Shown: one piece after another, positions 32,554-44,080 of the stretch
Position numbering within the stretch: position 1 is the first letter of the stretch
Layout: the number at the start of each line of letters is the position of its first letter
The notes under the pieces: generated by a model
The model's input: only the letters and a program-made list of their open reading frames with translations
The model's database searches: none
Told to the model about the DNA's origin: nothing
Program-made: the position numbers and the translations under genes
Origin: Tetragonia tetragonoides
Lineage: Eukaryota > Streptophyta > Magnoliopsida > Caryophyllales > Aizoaceae
Direction of reading: 5' to 3'
DNA length: 64,000 bases
Assembly (NCBI GenBank): GCA_038025085.1
Contig: CM076149.1
Coordinates: 28,520,001 to 28,584,000, forward strand

Positions 32554-33411
32554 TAATTGAACACCAATAATAAACTGAACTGAATTGAGCAATACTGAAC
32601 CGAGCCGTACTTATTTATAACCACCCCTAAATTGAACTGAACTGAAATGACCGAAGAAGCTCTAAAGAACACACCCTAAATCAATAAATTGGTTTGATAG
32701 TCATCATAAATAAGCATGCAAAATTAGGCCAATCTCCTTTTAACCCCAAAAACAATTTCCACTCCAAAAACCATTTCTTAATGGTACAGGAAGTATATTT
32801 CCCATCAAATCAAGCAGACAAGCAGAGAACTGAAACAGACGTTCTCTGGCTCTGAAGCTCACACACATATTTCAAACGCAAAAGTCAAAACATAGAAATA
32901 TTTTGTGACACAATAAAATTGGTCATAATTTTCCAGGATTGAAATTGTTTTAGACTATACACAGGGCACTAGATGAAGAATCAATATGATTTTCTAGTCT
33001 CTAGATTTCACTGAAATGATCCATGATCAAAATGACCCATGACCTATATTACATGAACTCTTCATTTCACTTTGAGTATCCTTTTTGGACACTCGACAGA
33101 CTTGGACATGGATATGGACACTCGACACTTTATTTTCAGACAAAAATATGCTAAATTTTCAAAAATTGCGGAGTCTGACACTTGGACACGTATTCATATT
33201 GAACAGTCCCAGCCGAGTTCATGTAATACAGCCCATGACCAAAATTGGATAGAAGGGAGAGAGAAAATAAACCTGGAACATTGATCTTCAAGAAGTGGGC
33301 ATTTGGAGACTCAAACCAGTCCATAAGACCAGTGGAACCGGACAATTCGCGAAAGATTTGGGGGCTCCAGAATAAGCGCCTGAATGGGTCGCCAAGCATA
33401 CCTCCTGCCAT
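31033..33411 (-). CDS. HSP15.7: 15.7-kDa-type peroxisomal small heat shock protein
   Basis: Two exons, 33411-33273 and 31322-31033, join through a split Gly codon (NVPG|YGKESIK) to give 142 aa, the usual length of Arabidopsis HSP15.7 relatives. The N-terminus MAGGMLGDPFRRLFW and STGLMDWFESPNAHFLKINV match the family, and the alpha-crystallin domain runs from about residue 35 to 130 with IELPENVKVDQIKAQVENGV and LTVVIPKD. The C-terminus INISSKL ends in SKL, a type 1 peroxisome-targeting signal, so the chaperone should act in the peroxisome matrix. It holds unfolded proteins in oligomers without ATP. Heat-shock elements lie upstream. Odd: most plant class I small Hsp genes lack introns, and this 1.95-kb intron is packed with repeats. 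Confidence 0.93.
31567..31750. repeat. Dispersed repeat, copy 1 (inverted partner at 59273-59455)
   Basis: Contains TTCTTACCTAATCTCATGAT, CTCATTATGAGGT and GGTGTGCAAGTG followed by a GA-rich tract. The complement of the same series occurs at 59273-59455. Probably two members of one MITE or retroposon family; the ends are not defined. Confidence 0.6.
31930..32072 (-). mobile_element. tRNA-derived SINE-like unit
   Basis: On the minus strand it begins GGGAGCTCAACTGATAGAGC, an RNA polymerase III A-box look-alike. About 35 bp later comes GGAAGTTCGAGGCTC, a B-box look-alike, then a non-tRNA body (TATTTATTGCTATGGGCC). I could not find a clear 3' tail or target duplication. Confidence 0.5.
32157..32676. 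mobile_element. Tourist-like MITE with CTGAA core and ATT expansions
   Basis: The ends GGGTGCGTTTGTTAGAGCT and AGCTCTAAAGAACACACCC are inverted, with a TAA target duplication on both sides (32154-32156 and 32677-32679). The core has CTGAA pentamers plus two opposed microsatellites, (ATT)n at about 32305-32420 and (AAT)n at about 32490-32552, which can pair into a long hairpin. Confidence 0.85.
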
Positions 33412-33428
33412 GCTCTCTCTCTCAACAG

Positions 33429-33436
33429 TTCGCGAA
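33429..33436 (-). promoter_or_regulatory. Heat-shock element core near the HSP15.7 start
   Basis: TTCgcGAA, a tail-to-tail pair of heat-shock factor half-sites, only about 18 bp upstream of the start codon and so probably in the 5' leader. It lies in an echo of exon 1 sequence (TTCGCGAAAGAT occurs in both), so its function is uncertain. Confidence 0.4.
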
Positions 33437-33500
33437 AGATATGTGAGTTAGCAACCAGTGACGAACTATGTACTTTGAAAGTTAAGAAACCACGGCCCTA

Positions 33501-33508
33501 GAAGGTTC
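33501..33508 (-). promoter_or_regulatory. Heat-shock element core upstream of HSP15.7
   Basis: GAAggTTC within AGAAGGTTCT, a perfect head-to-head pair of heat-shock half-sites about 90 bp upstream of the start codon. Position and gene identity agree with heat-shock factor control. Confidence 0.65.
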
Positions 33509-33564
33509 TACAAGTCTTATCTCAGGACTCTTTTAGTTACTGTTGTATTAGTAGTTTCAGGATC

Positions 33565-33572
33565 TTCCAGAA
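33565..33572 (-). promoter_or_regulatory. Second heat-shock element core upstream of HSP15.7
   Basis: TTCcaGAA within CTTCCAGAAC, about 155 bp upstream of the start codon. With the site at 33501-33508 it gives two separate two-unit elements. Confidence 0.6.
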
Positions 33573-33719
33573 CATGATGGAAGAAAAGAGAACTTCTGAT
33601 TTTATTTTTTTATTTTCTTTTTGTTCTGGAGATAATTTAGAAGCGAGTGTACCGTCAATGAAATCACAATTTTTTTTTTTTTTTTTTTACTTAGCAAAGA
33701 GGAACTTTCTTCCTTCCTA

Positions 33720-34105
33720 GGGATGGTAGTGGAGCGGGTAAATATGGGTTCCGCCCTACATCTGTCTTAGTTGGAATTGGGAAGGAGTGTTAGGCTGGGA
33801 TGGGATAAGGATGGTTTTGGAAAAGAAAATCGTCATAGGAATGGGGCGGATATGGTTTATGTTGTTTCCCATGAATACTATACCCATCTAAATATAAAAA
33901 CGTGTAAAAATTCTAAATATAAAATGTATTAATACAATTTGTTTAAATGTATATTAGTTTTGTTGTTTGTAATAACAGCACAATTTGCATGTTTATTGGG
34001 TTTTTTGTTAAGTAAACTATAATTGCTTTATGCAGGTATCATGTGAATTTAAAGCGGATTCCAGGTGGGGTTTGGGGTGGGTATGAACCGCCCCATTGCC
34101 ATCCC
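33720..34105. mobile_element. TIR element, GGGATGG family, copy 2
   Basis: The left end GGGATGGTAGTGGAGCGGG and the right end CCGCCCCATTGCCATCCC are inverted repeats, the same family as 8948-9489 but shorter. The interior is non-coding. No target duplication is clear. Confidence 0.6.
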
Positions 34106-34111
34106 TCGATT

Positions 34112-34262
34112 CCTCTCTGAGTGTGGTTAAAGGGCATCTCCTAACGCACGACCTTGGGTATTCCACAAATTAATTCGTGTAGGTGCTCCCCAAGAGGTTG
34201 AACCCATGACCTGGTGTACAAGTTATAACTTGTTTTACCAGTGAGCCAATACCTCTTGGGTA
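34112..34262 (-). mobile_element. tRNA-derived SINE-like unit
   Basis: The minus strand starts CCAAGAGGTATTGGCTCACT with an A-box-like TGGCTCACTGG, then has GGTCATGGGTTCAACCTC as a B-box look-alike. The body continues to about 34115. No target duplication was assigned. Confidence 0.45.
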
Positions 34263-34263
34263 A

Positions 34264-36508
34264 TCACAAAAACTTATTTAACAACTAATTAGTTTAACTT
34301 TTGGTTGGTAAGATAACCGTCACTTTTTTGTGAAATGAGGTTCACTGCACAAAATAAGTTTTCCCTACATTTTTACATAGTGAGCTTATTTTCTTTTGAG
34401 TTGGTCTCACACAAAAAAACTTTCTCGATAGAAATAGTGAAAAAGGTTTTTGTGTATTAAGAGGAAAAACAAAAAACGTGGTGACCGGGGTTCAAAAATA
34501 AATTTAAATTTTGATAGCGCGTATAAATTTATTTTTTTGATAGCAAGTATTATAAAAAATTTTGAGGTAATTTTGATGACACCATCTTTTCTTGTTAAAT
34601 GTGTGGTTTTTCAGAAATCACCTTTTAACTTTGTTGCTTAAACATATCACCTTAGAAATATACTAGAAATTTTCCATACCACCTTGGTTTTCAACAAAAA
34701 GCTATACATTATTGATGGCGTTTTGTGACATGTAGTGGACGATGAACCTTAAAAACCAATCTCAAAGTTGAAGGTGTGAATGTTTCACCATCAAACTCCC
34801 AACTATGGCTCTTTCTCCATAAGTGAAGTCGAAACCACCAACCACAAGCTAAAAGGCAAGGGTGTTGGACTCCTATGTATGCGTATTCATTAAGATAGTG
34901 TTCTTTTTAACTAAAACAACACTGAATTTAATACTTGTATCAATATTTGACAAAAATGAACACAACTTGACTGGTCCAACTAAACTAATTCCTAAGCTGT
35001 GAAGTTGGGAAAAAAAATACCCTAATCGAAATAAAAATAAAATCATAAATTTTCTGGTCACCTAATATCGTATATATAGAATATAAATGTCTATGACTGG
35101 TCCAATTAAAGGTAATTGTGTGTCTTATGGGGGAGTTGAGTTGGTTGTGAAATTGAATTTCATGAAAAAAAAAAAATCAGACTATACCTCTTTGCTAAGT
35201 ATATCTTCAATATATATCTTGTTCCTTTGACTGTTATATGTAATTTAGATCCCATTGCATAAATCGGGACTATCTCAATGTATATTCAAAAAGTAGCGAT
35301 TGTGGGTTCTTTGTATCAAAAAAATAAATAAGGGTAGACCTTTTCCACTGTGTCAGTAGACCTTCTCCACTGCACATATGATGCGTTGGCATCAAGCTCT
35401 TTTCTTCACTTAAGTGCCTTGCAATCTGTTCTTGGTCGATCAATGATATTATCAAGTCCTAAGGCACTCTTTAGTCCATGGTGGCGTCATTAATGGTCCT
35501 AGGGGCATTAATGTCCTCTCAATGGCATAAACCTGATTTTGTCCGTACAACATGTCGTGCACATGTCCGTACACAAAAAACCTTGCAAATAGCTTAATTA
35601 TCATGATTAGTTGATTAACATGGTTTTTGTCGTACAAATGTTCGTACAGTCGTACTTAATTTGCTTAATTATGTTGCATGTAATTAGTTAATTATGAAGT
35701 TTTAATTGCATTTTGAATTCCCTAAGTAGCTGCTGAATGAGTAAAGTCTAAAAGCACATGAGATGGATAAGGATGAAGCTTGAGGCTCCTCTTACAGCTC
35801 ACCCATGTTTGTCCGTATGCAAGGACAAGCAACAGCTGTCAAGTGGTCCAAACGACCTCAAATGCGCTCCAAATTGTACAGCACGTATTTGGCTCGTTTT
35901 TGGGCAGAATACTTAAATTCAAAATTGCTTGGGTACTACTCTTGGACAGCTCACCCATTCTAGATCATTCCTAGGGTTTTAAGACCAGCATTATCTCTAT
36001 AAATATGTAAGCATTTGCATTGTAACAGAATAGATTATGATGAATGAAAATATAAAATGGACTGATGCCTTTTGCTTGCAAACCTTGTTGTTCTTTACAA
36101 TAAGCCTAGGGTTATTTGGTGAAGCAAGTAGTAATCTTTATCTTTGGTTTGCTGGGTTAATCCTTTAGAACTTTTGTGGTGATACTAATTTATCCTCCAT
36201 CTTCTTATTTGTCATTTATTTTATTTCATTTTCAATCTCAAAAATCACAAAACACACAAGATATTATCAAAACCGCCATTATTGAAAAACAAGCCAAAAC
36301 CTTCAATTCGATAACGAATCAACATGTTGGCACAAAAAAGTCTGATAGATCTATGCTGACCACCAGCTGAGCTGAAACCAAAGATAGATAACAATTGCGC
36401 CCAGTTGACTTCCCAGTCCCAACCCCATTCAAAGATAAGATTATTTGGTTTTTTCTATTCCATCCGCTCCTGATTATTCTGCTGGTACCCGGGTATAGGT
36501 CAACCAAA
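34264..36508. other. Intergenic with a possible LTR fragment, no gene
   Basis: No supported coding region. Around 35450-36050 the sequence looks like part of an LTR: repeated GTCCGTAC words and TCTATAAATATGTAAGC followed by a putative transcribed stretch. Similar GTCCGTAC words occur at about 4975-5010. Ends and target duplication were not found, so it is not called as an element. Confidence 0.4.
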
Positions 36509-36510
36509 TA

Positions 36511-36776
36511 CTCCCTTCATACCATATTTATATTATCATTTGCTTTTTAATGATCTCTAATACATATTTTGACAGTATATAACTAAAAATCTACAAACAT
36601 AAAAATTATAAATAAAAAAAAAAAAAAGATTTTTCAAAAGTTATTAAAATTGAACCTAGCAATAATTTTTTTTACATGGTAAATCTTCACTATAATTTTT
36701 CACGAATTAATGGTCAAAGCTTGTAAAGTTTAACCTCCAAAAAGCAAATGACAACGTAAATACGGGGAGGAGGGAG
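36511..36776. mobile_element. Stowaway-like MITE
   Basis: The ends CTCCCTTCAT and the complement of CTCCCTCCTC are flanked by TA on both sides (36509-36510 and 36777-36778), the Tc1/mariner target. Similarity continues inward to ATCATTTGCTTTTT on one arm and its complement on the other, so the element folds into a hairpin. Confidence 0.8.
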
Positions 36777-36871
36777 TATAAAGGAGCAATGGCATGGTCG
36801 AAAAGGTCATGCCTCATTGCCATGACCAAGCTTGGCCACGAACAATCTTTCTATTTTAATCACTTTTTTCA

Positions 36872-37134
36872 GAGATCGGATCCTCTTCGGTAAAAATTGT
36901 AAACCCTGCAGTATCGTATTTTTCAAATTATAACGGAATACATATTCAAATAACGGTATTGAAAATGGTCCATAACAATATACTTTAGTAGTTGTTTATT
37001 GCCCATTTTGACCCATTATTGTAATTCTGATGAACATTTTTAATACCGTTATATGAATATCTATACCGTTATAATTTAAAAAATACGATACTGCAGGTTT
37101 ACCGCACCATTTTTACCGGAGAAGATCCGACCTC
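36872..37134. mobile_element. Mutator-type MITE with long TIRs
   Basis: Perfect 9-bp direct repeats CTTTTTTCA (36863-36871 and 37135-37143) flank arms of about 85 bp that begin GAGATCGGATCCTCTTC on the left and pair with GAAGATCCGACCTC on the right. Both arms carry CTGCAG(T)ATCGTATTTTT-type words. Non-coding. The ends are unrelated to the MULE at 24-29 kb, so that transposase is not an obvious driver. Confidence 0.85.
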
Positions 37135-37143
37135 CTTTTTTCA

Positions 37144-38325
37144 TCATTCAGATGGACTGGGGAATGAACTTGAATATATATTAAAGGCTTCCAAACTGTT
37201 TAACAAATTTTACTTTTACAGACATTACACACTATAACAAAACCATTTCATTACCACAAAATAAGATAATAATCTTTTACAAATTCAATACTCATTACAA
37301 ATTTATGAAGTATATGTATACACTGTCCTTTATTTGTGATCCCATCAAAGTGTCTTATTCCAACTAAATCATAGTAGTGAATATGCATCAAGTAGCTAAG
37401 AGAGAGAATAATCTTTAGTTAGGACAGCACAGCGTACCTTGCTCAGTGTACACCAATATTAACCCGGAAGGAAAATGATCTATCATATTCCCTGGCTGGA
37501 GTGATAGGACCCAGAAATTTCCCTTATAGGACCCAGAGATTTTTTTCATATATACAGTTGTGACAACTCTTGCACAGGATTTTCTGACAACTGCTTATGG
37601 ATACTGATAACAGAAAACCACATGGTGTGTGGCTATGCTTGGTTCGGTGTCGAGGTGCCTTTGATGTGCTTCTTCCTACGGGCCCCTATTTTGTCGAAGC
37701 AAATAGAGAAATGAATTAGCAAATGAAGTAGTTGTTGCTGGATGGAGCAACCAGGCAAAATGAGTAAAACTAAGCAAAGCAAGTTAGGAAAGCATTTAAT
37801 GAAACAAATTTCCTGGATATCAACGAAATATAATAGCAGGTAAGATAATGACTTTCATAAGACAAGAAGAAAGGTTCTGCTTATGACTTATGACTCTCAT
37901 AAAATTGAACTAGGAGAACTTATATAGTACGACCTCTGCTGCGTATTATATGAGAAATCCTTTTCCAAAAGGTCAAACATCATCTGACCTTCATTTCATT
38001 TCATATTGGGTTGACATCAACAAAAAAGTTCAGAAAACAGATGTGAAGTCAAACATTGTGCTAAATCATTGTGAATAGAGCCTACTACAACATGACTTGG
38101 GATGTTCGGCGCACAAGTAGGGAGCAAAAACAATGATCACCTTGGACCTATCCATATCTATGTGATCTGTTTCAAAGAGGTGAAATAACTTCTTCGATAA
38201 TACAACTATGAAGTGTGTTCTACAAGTTTTATGCAGCGACCTTGATTAAATATACAACAGCACATTCTGTGTCATTAAATTTTTTACAACTTGCTGATCA
38301 TGCTTCAGTTAAACATTCTATAATC
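37144..38325 (-). other. 3' flank of PAP29
   Basis: Should include the 3' UTR of the minus-strand phosphatase gene. No specific polyadenylation signal is assigned, and no other gene or element was recognised. Confidence 0.4.
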
Positions 38326-41300
38326 TCATGCGGTCTGATAAAGCTTACCAGAAGAGCTCTTGCTCCAGAGGACCTGAGTATCGATAGCAGTTAGGTGCTT
38401 GTCATCAAGATGCTTCCATGTTTTGATGGACTTGACCGGCCCCCAACCTCCTTTACTTGTCTTCTCCAAATTGGCAACTACCACTCTTGCCCTTCTAGCC
38501 CAACCAGCCTTTCCGTAAGCATGGTATCCAAAACCACCAGCATAACAAAGATGTATATTAGACAGTTCGCCACAGAAATCATTTATGTGATCATGCCCCG
38601 TGAATACCGCTCTAACATCTCCTGCTTCGACCATAGTCGTGAAGAAGCCTGAATTTACGCTTGGAGAAGAAATCCCCTCCTGTCTGACACCTGTGAAGTT
38701 TGACGAGTCAAACTCTGCAAATTCAGGCAAGGGGATGTGAAAGTATGCAATGCCAGGAGCAGGTCCTTTTTGAGCCACTGGGTTGGCCTGGTATGCTTTC
38801 TGCAATTGAAACAAGAAGATAATCTTATTCTGAGTTGCATGTAATAAAATACAGTCCATGGTTCAGTGGTGTTCTGGAACACCCCCTCCTTCCCCCCAAT
38901 AAAAAGAAAAATTCAAAATCCATTGAACTGTACCCAGGTTGTTTGGAATAACTTGTAAAAATAAAAACGCATAAAAACAGAACCTTCAATCTCCTGGAAG
39001 TGCTTAGAAACCAGGACTGTTGAGAGATTTTGATCCAGCCATATCCAGGGATAACGGGAACTGTGGAGTAGTCTCCGCTATCAAGAAAATAAAGATTTAG
39101 AACAGACTTGTTTTGCAGAGGAGAACCATGAACTCCAGCTACCTCTAGATTGTAGTTTCCAAATCCATCAATTTTATGTACATCAGGTGGATTCAACATA
39201 GATAAGGTATTCTTCATACTGACAATATGTTTCATGACTCCTTCCCTTGAAAGTGTAGATTCTTGGTCATGATTGCCAAGAATAGCAGTCCAAGGGATTT
39301 TGGACGACACTGCTGGAGCGAAAGCAGCATCCATCGATTTTGCTGCATCTATTGCATCAAATCCAAATATATTGTCACCTGTTGCGATGTCAATTCACTA
39401 GTCTTTAGAAAGAGGAAACAGAAACAGAGAAAAATAGACTACATACTTTTGAAGTTTAACGGCCACATTCAAGCGATCCTTTAGTTCTTTTTCCCGTCAA
39501 TAAACCAAGAGAACTGTAGCTGTGCTCTTGGATAGTGAGATGTCTACAATGATTAGCAGGTAAAACAATTTACAATTTTGCAATACCATCTTTACCTCAA
39601 TTTCCAATCTCACATTATATGGATGACTGTATATGGACAACAAATTCACTAAAAAAGTGCAAACAAAGCTTTTGGTTAAGACCAGGAGAGATTATAGTTT
39701 CAGTCTGACACAGGATATTTTCGCAGACACCGAACTTGTATTGATAGATCACTGAAATCAGTATAACATTTTAGAAGACTAACATTTCCTTGAAGAAAGA
39801 AATGATGAAATGATTGCAACTTGCCTAAGAATACAACAGAAATGCAATCTGCAAATCACTTCCAATAAAACGAAGCAATTGCATTAAATGCTCCGGCAAC
39901 AAAAGCAATTGCATTAAATGCTCACTCCATCTCAGATAAAATGTCAAATTGCCTTCTTATTCATTCCTCTTAAACCATAAACATCATAGTAGAAAACTTA
40001 TATGCCAAATCATAGCCTGCAATGTTTTATTGTAAATGCTCCAAACAAAGTTGCTGGACCAATCCAACTTAGTAACTAAAGAGTCTTTTCCACACAAGAC
40101 TAAACTTCAAGCACATGACTAGATACCTTGCACATTACACACATTAGGGGAAATCCCAATTATGTTCACACATGTGCGACCTTTGATCAGTATTGATCTA
40201 GTGTGGAACAATAGTGCAACGAGTAACTTCTTTAAAGGATATTAATCACATTACTACTACTTAGCTTTCAGAAATGTGATTAATATCCTTTAAAGAAGTT
40301 ACTCGTTGGGAAAGAAAAAACTGTCATATTACAAGACATTCAACACAGACCACATTATGGTTGATGCTTGTTTAATGAAGGGAAAAAATTGGAATTTGTG
40401 ACAAAAAGCTGGACATGTTTGCTACTGTAAGAAGTAAGGGGAATACCCACCAATTCTTAGATAGTTTGTGAAAGGGTATTTGATTGCACAAGGGTTTTAG
40501 AGTTTTTGCACATACAATTTGTGGTTTATTAGTAAGGAGATGTAATTATGCCGGACTTGCAACTATTGTAGTCCTGTAGTCCACATGGTTGGAAAGGACT
40601 CGAGAGCCTTCTCCAGGACCACTCACTCATCTGAATTTTTTTCGGATGGATGACTTATTTAGCTTCCGTATGGGCTAGAGTGGGTGGGGCGTTCAGGAGT
40701 TAACAAATTACTCATCCACAGAGAACCTGGGGTATTTTTTGCAATCAACACGGGACTAGGCGACTTGAAAAGATGAATTTTACCTCTGCATCCTTGAAAA
40801 GTGATATTTCTAAGTTTGAGGGTCGGTTCGGGATGCTGGAAGGCGTCATTAGAAAGCCTACAAAGGACACTATCCAAGGGCATAAAAAGAGCAGCTTAGG
40901 CTTAACCAAGGACCTCTGAATCAGAAGCTCCTTTCATCATTTTTATCCAGACCATCATAATCGGGCATTTCAAACAAGGGATGACAATATTAGACATATG
41001 GTGCTTACATTGAACATGACGTAACAAAAGGTTACTGGCTCAAATTGTAAATTCTAGATTAGTCTTGGTTGGACGAAGGTCCAAATGTTCAGATGGAGTG
41101 AGGTGAACGACAAGGGTATCATCTCTCCTGGCGTCTTTGGTGGTTAGCACTCAATAACAGGTTGCTCACTCTTGAATCTCGATCATTAGAAAATAGTTGG
41201 CTTGGTTCATGATACCTTGTATCAGACCGTCAGCAAAGACTATAACCCACACCCATTTTCTTTTCCTATGTGCTTTTACTCTGCTGATGTTTTAGTGGGT

Positions 41301-44037
41301 GTTATAGTAATATGGATAAAACTAACTGTAGGAATAGTCATTAGTTTGTAACAGGATAGTGAGAGAAGCTAGTATATGCCAGATCAGCATAGAACCCATG
41401 TATATAATTCATAATATGCTGTAATAATTAGTATTCTGATTCATTCTATCAATACACAATATTCTCATCTTATTTTCTCTCTCTAGATTCTTTAACTCCA
41501 ATACTAATCCAGGAATTCCCAAGTAGATTTCGAGGAATTAGTGGTTGATATTGTCAAGGAAAACGTTAATAGAGATACTCCTTGAACAAAGATCAACATG
41601 AGAAATATATAGAGGGAAGAGATTTAGAGAGAGACAGAGGAAAATTGGTGAAAATGTGAGTTTTGCATTTTATAATATAGCCAGCGCACTAGGGTACTAG
41701 TTTACTAACAACAAGGCCAGCTCATAGACAGCTCCTAGAAGTGCACTAACTAGTATAAATAACGGCTAGAATGCATAATGCAAATACAGGAGAAAATGAA
41801 AATACTGAATACTACTACTGAAATACTGGAATGAAAAATAAATACTACATTAATGTGATATACTCCTCTACTGATATTGAAGACATGCAGCTCATAGTGC
41901 CAGATTATTTTGTACCATATAGCTTGGTTTCTAGTTTCCACATCTGCTGGGTGCATAGCTGAATGAACTGGTTGCACGATAAGGCAAAAAATCTCAAATC
42001 CTGAGAATGAGATCCTCTATGGTTGTCTATTACAGTCTATAGATGGAAGGCTTTAAATCAAGTCAATTGTCAAAAGGTAAGTATATGCAGGGGCGCAGGG
42101 CTCTGATCTGAATTATGCAGCCAACTTGGAAACTTCAGAGAATCAGATTCTAACGCAATTCAATATGTGGCAGGCCGAGATGCTAAACCAAAAACATCAG
42201 TAGTCAGCCGTATTTGGGTCCATTATCCCAAAGCAACAGAAAAATGAGGCAGAATTTTCTCCTCGGCATCCATGGAAAAGCTTCCACAGCCTCCTGCTTC
42301 CCTATAAGACAACCATCATTATATTCGATCCACCAGATGTCAGGAGGCTTTGAGGCAGTATCTGATCTATCAAACTTTATGGAAGAAGTGTGTCCTCTAG
42401 AGTGCTAAATAACAGACGCAGGCTGTATGTACAAACATTGAAGAGACTAGATCAGCAGAAACATGAACCTTAAATACCACAAATATCGGATCTGAACTAG
42501 TACAACTATCTCTGCAACTTTACAATGCAGGTTTCTGAAGCGCAAGTTATTTCTAGCTGTTTAAAGTCAGTCAGAGGACAAGTTGTCCTCCTTAAGAAAT
42601 TAAAACAAATTATGCCAATTTCTCTGAAGCTCACTAGTCGAGTAACCCTTAAAAGCCCCTCCCGCCTTAGCCCCCATAGAAGTCAAATAAGTCACTCTAT
42701 CCCAAAATACACCAAAAATTATCATGTAGACTCTTGGGAGCTGGGCCTAAAGGATCCATGCTTGTCACACTCAATATAAGGTAGTAGAGAAGTTATTCAA
42801 TCAGCAAAAGATGTATGCAAACATACAAAATTGCAGATTTGAGGCCTGAAAATACGTAAACAAACCCACCTGAATTATTGCGAAGTAGTCAAACTTGACA
42901 AGCACATTAATTTCCAACTGAATGATATCTCAATTATTGCTCACAGCCAATGCAAGGGAACAAGCAATGCCCATTACACAAAGTATTGGCCGATACATAT
43001 CAGCTTTTGAGCTTGCCAATATGCAAAATCCAAACACATAACTAAGTGTGCTTGCGAGCCATTGCCTGATACCCATAACACTAAATGTCAAAATATCGCA
43101 ACATTTCAGCAATTGCAACCAAAACCGCGATCTCGTTCCTTGATCCTACGTATGAAAAGTGCTGCCAATGTAGTTGACTCACATTTCTATTCTGCCTACT
43201 ACTCCTATAAAATACTATTGCCTAGCTCAGAACCGTTAGTAAATACACTTCTGACGACTCCCTGTCTATCCATATTATTTCTCCTAGTCAAAATCCAAGT
43301 AATCAATCTTACTAGCTATACATCACTGTTGACAGTGACACTCTGTCAGAAGCTCCTCCCCTGTATCTCATGTCGTTTCCTCGTGTCAAAAGCCAATATA
43401 ATCAATTTCGCAACACTGCATTCATGGTAGAGGGGTTAGGATGTAAAGCATATGTAGAGTGGACTGGGATTGTTGGAGCTTGGAAGTGATTCAGACGGAA
43501 GAGTCTCTTTCATAGTCTCCCAGACATAAATGAAAATTTTGTCTGTTGTGAAGCAACAAAGCAAAGCTAGCTACAGGAGACAGGGTTTAAGTTGTTCTGG
43601 TAGGAAATGGCTTGAACCCAATCTAGAACATACTGGATATTCTGCCTCTCATTTTGCTCCACATATTCTTTTGGTTTGTTTCCGAGAATGTGATGAAGTT
43701 CCTCAACACGTTGAAATTCAGAGCATCCATTATTTCTACTAATCAAACAAAGTCCCACCCTTGGCTTATGGGCTTTCTGGTTTGGATGCTATGTTATCGT
43801 CTCAGTCAAGGTCTCCAACAATAAAAACCTAATAAGGACCCAGAAAGGTAGCATCTGGAAACATCAAAATTGCTTCTTTTTTTTTGGATAAGGAAAAAGT
43901 ATATTACCAATGTGAAAGAAAGCTTATAACCTAAAAGAACAAGAAGTCCTCAAAGAAATATCTAATTACAAATATTAACAATGTCTCCTAGGAGCGTCCT
44001 CTACTTATTTGTTCATTCCTAGTAAATTAGGAGTAGT

Positions 44038-44080
<43 letters not shown>

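Larger units (their letters stand above)
31323..33272 (-). other. Intron of HSP15.7, filled with repeats
   Basis: The donor is GTTTAT and the acceptor TTGAGTAG. It contains, from the 3' side, a repeat shared with 59273-59455, a SINE-like unit and a 520-bp MITE. The stretch 32677-33272 has no recognised element. Confidence 0.8.
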
